DNA from: Bacteroidales bacterium
GTDB taxonomy: Bacteria > Bacteroidota > Bacteroidia > Bacteroidales > UBA932
Direction of reading: 5' to 3'
DNA length: 64,000 nt
Assembly (NCBI GenBank): GCA_017476575.1
Contig: JAFUZO010000003.1
Coordinates: 56,774-120,773 of the forward strand
Under the pieces are notes generated by a model, which worked only from the letters and a program-made list of their open reading frames with translations, was not told the DNA's origin and did not search any database. Made by a program: the position numbers and the translations under genes. Positions 63,871 to 64,000 of the stretch are shown piece after piece (within the stretch, counting starts at the first letter, position 1; each line of letters starts with the position of its first letter).

Positions 63871-63982
63871 GCACGGCGGCTGCCTACTCTCCCGACTGGT
63901 GGGTCAGTACCATCGGCGATGGCGGGCTTAACGGCTCTGTTCGGAATGGGAAGAGGTGGGACCCCGCCGCCATAGCCACCGC
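63871..63982 (-). rRNA. rrf: 5S ribosomal RNA
   Basis: About 112 nt on the minus strand with CACCTCTTCCCATTCCGAAC, GTTAAGCCCGCC and GATGGTACTG, the invariant 5S loops, and end helix GGTGGCT/AGCCGCC. The 16S and 23S genes must lie to the right of the window. Confidence 0.96.
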
Positions 63983-64000
63983 AATATATTACTTGAGAGA

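Overview
The window comes from a GC-rich member of the Bacteroidota, most likely order Bacteroidales; the genus cannot be fixed from the sequence alone. The evidence is the recurring Bacteroidota -7 promoter box TAnnTTTG (often with TTTG 19-20 nt upstream), the general lack of Shine-Dalgarno sites, the ATP synthase gene order atpD-C-B-E-F-H-A-G with a long signal-bearing subunit a, an alanine/lysine-rich extension on ribosomal protein S16, and families typical of the phylum (DUF2723, DUF4271 beside hemD, LytS/LytTR pairs, AmmeMemoRadiSam proteins).

Layout. 1-13.2 kb: the end of a metallophosphoesterase, pgk, an rRNA-type methyltransferase, then a long minus-strand series (vWA lipoprotein, DUF2723 membrane glycosyltransferase, menG, yidD, rnpA, hemD, DUF4271, SUI1, malQ). 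13.4-23.7 kb: plus-strand rsgA, a MATE exporter, a TolC/MacA/MacB efflux operon with a LytS/LytTR two-component pair, and an organophosphate-type MFS transporter. 24-25.8 kb: a cysteine-synthesis operon (cysK, cysE) preceded by a Cys-rich 24-codon leader ORF and an intrinsic terminator, which together look like an attenuator. 25.9-31.2 kb: M20 dipeptidase, YitT protein, tRNA-Leu(GAG), and a Memo-AMMECR1 fusion with its radical SAM partner. 31.2-41.6 kb: upp, rpsP-rimM, CotH, DUF975, LemA/DUF2207, pruA, and an SDR/ALDH pair. 41.9-48.6 kb: the complete F1Fo ATP synthase operon. 48.8-55.8 kb: glycerate kinase, GH127, enolase, sialate-type esterase, DUF4412.

55.8-62 kb is a more AT-rich accessory locus for secreted peptides. 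It holds two small precursor genes with 15-residue leaders ending in GG or SG, each followed at once by a small two-helix protein with a basic tail (candidate immunity), then a membrane protein, a thioredoxin-fold protein, a C39 peptidase/ABC exporter, a MacB-type ATPase and a TolC. The exporter gene is broken: halfway through its transmembrane domain it runs in frame into the tail of a periplasmic adaptor protein, so the rest of the exporter and most of the adaptor are missing. An HTH regulator, a DUF3244-like lipoprotein and a membrane TPR/LuxR-type regulator flank the locus. The window ends in a 5S rRNA gene read to the left, so an rRNA operon lies beyond the right edge.

Across the window, four or five intergenic elements share one architecture: a closing stem of 10-24 bp around several short perfect hairpins, giving a cloverleaf-like fold. 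They have two kinds of core and two kinds of arms in different combinations. This repeat family, the peptide locus with its deleted exporter, and the cysteine attenuator are the most interesting things here.
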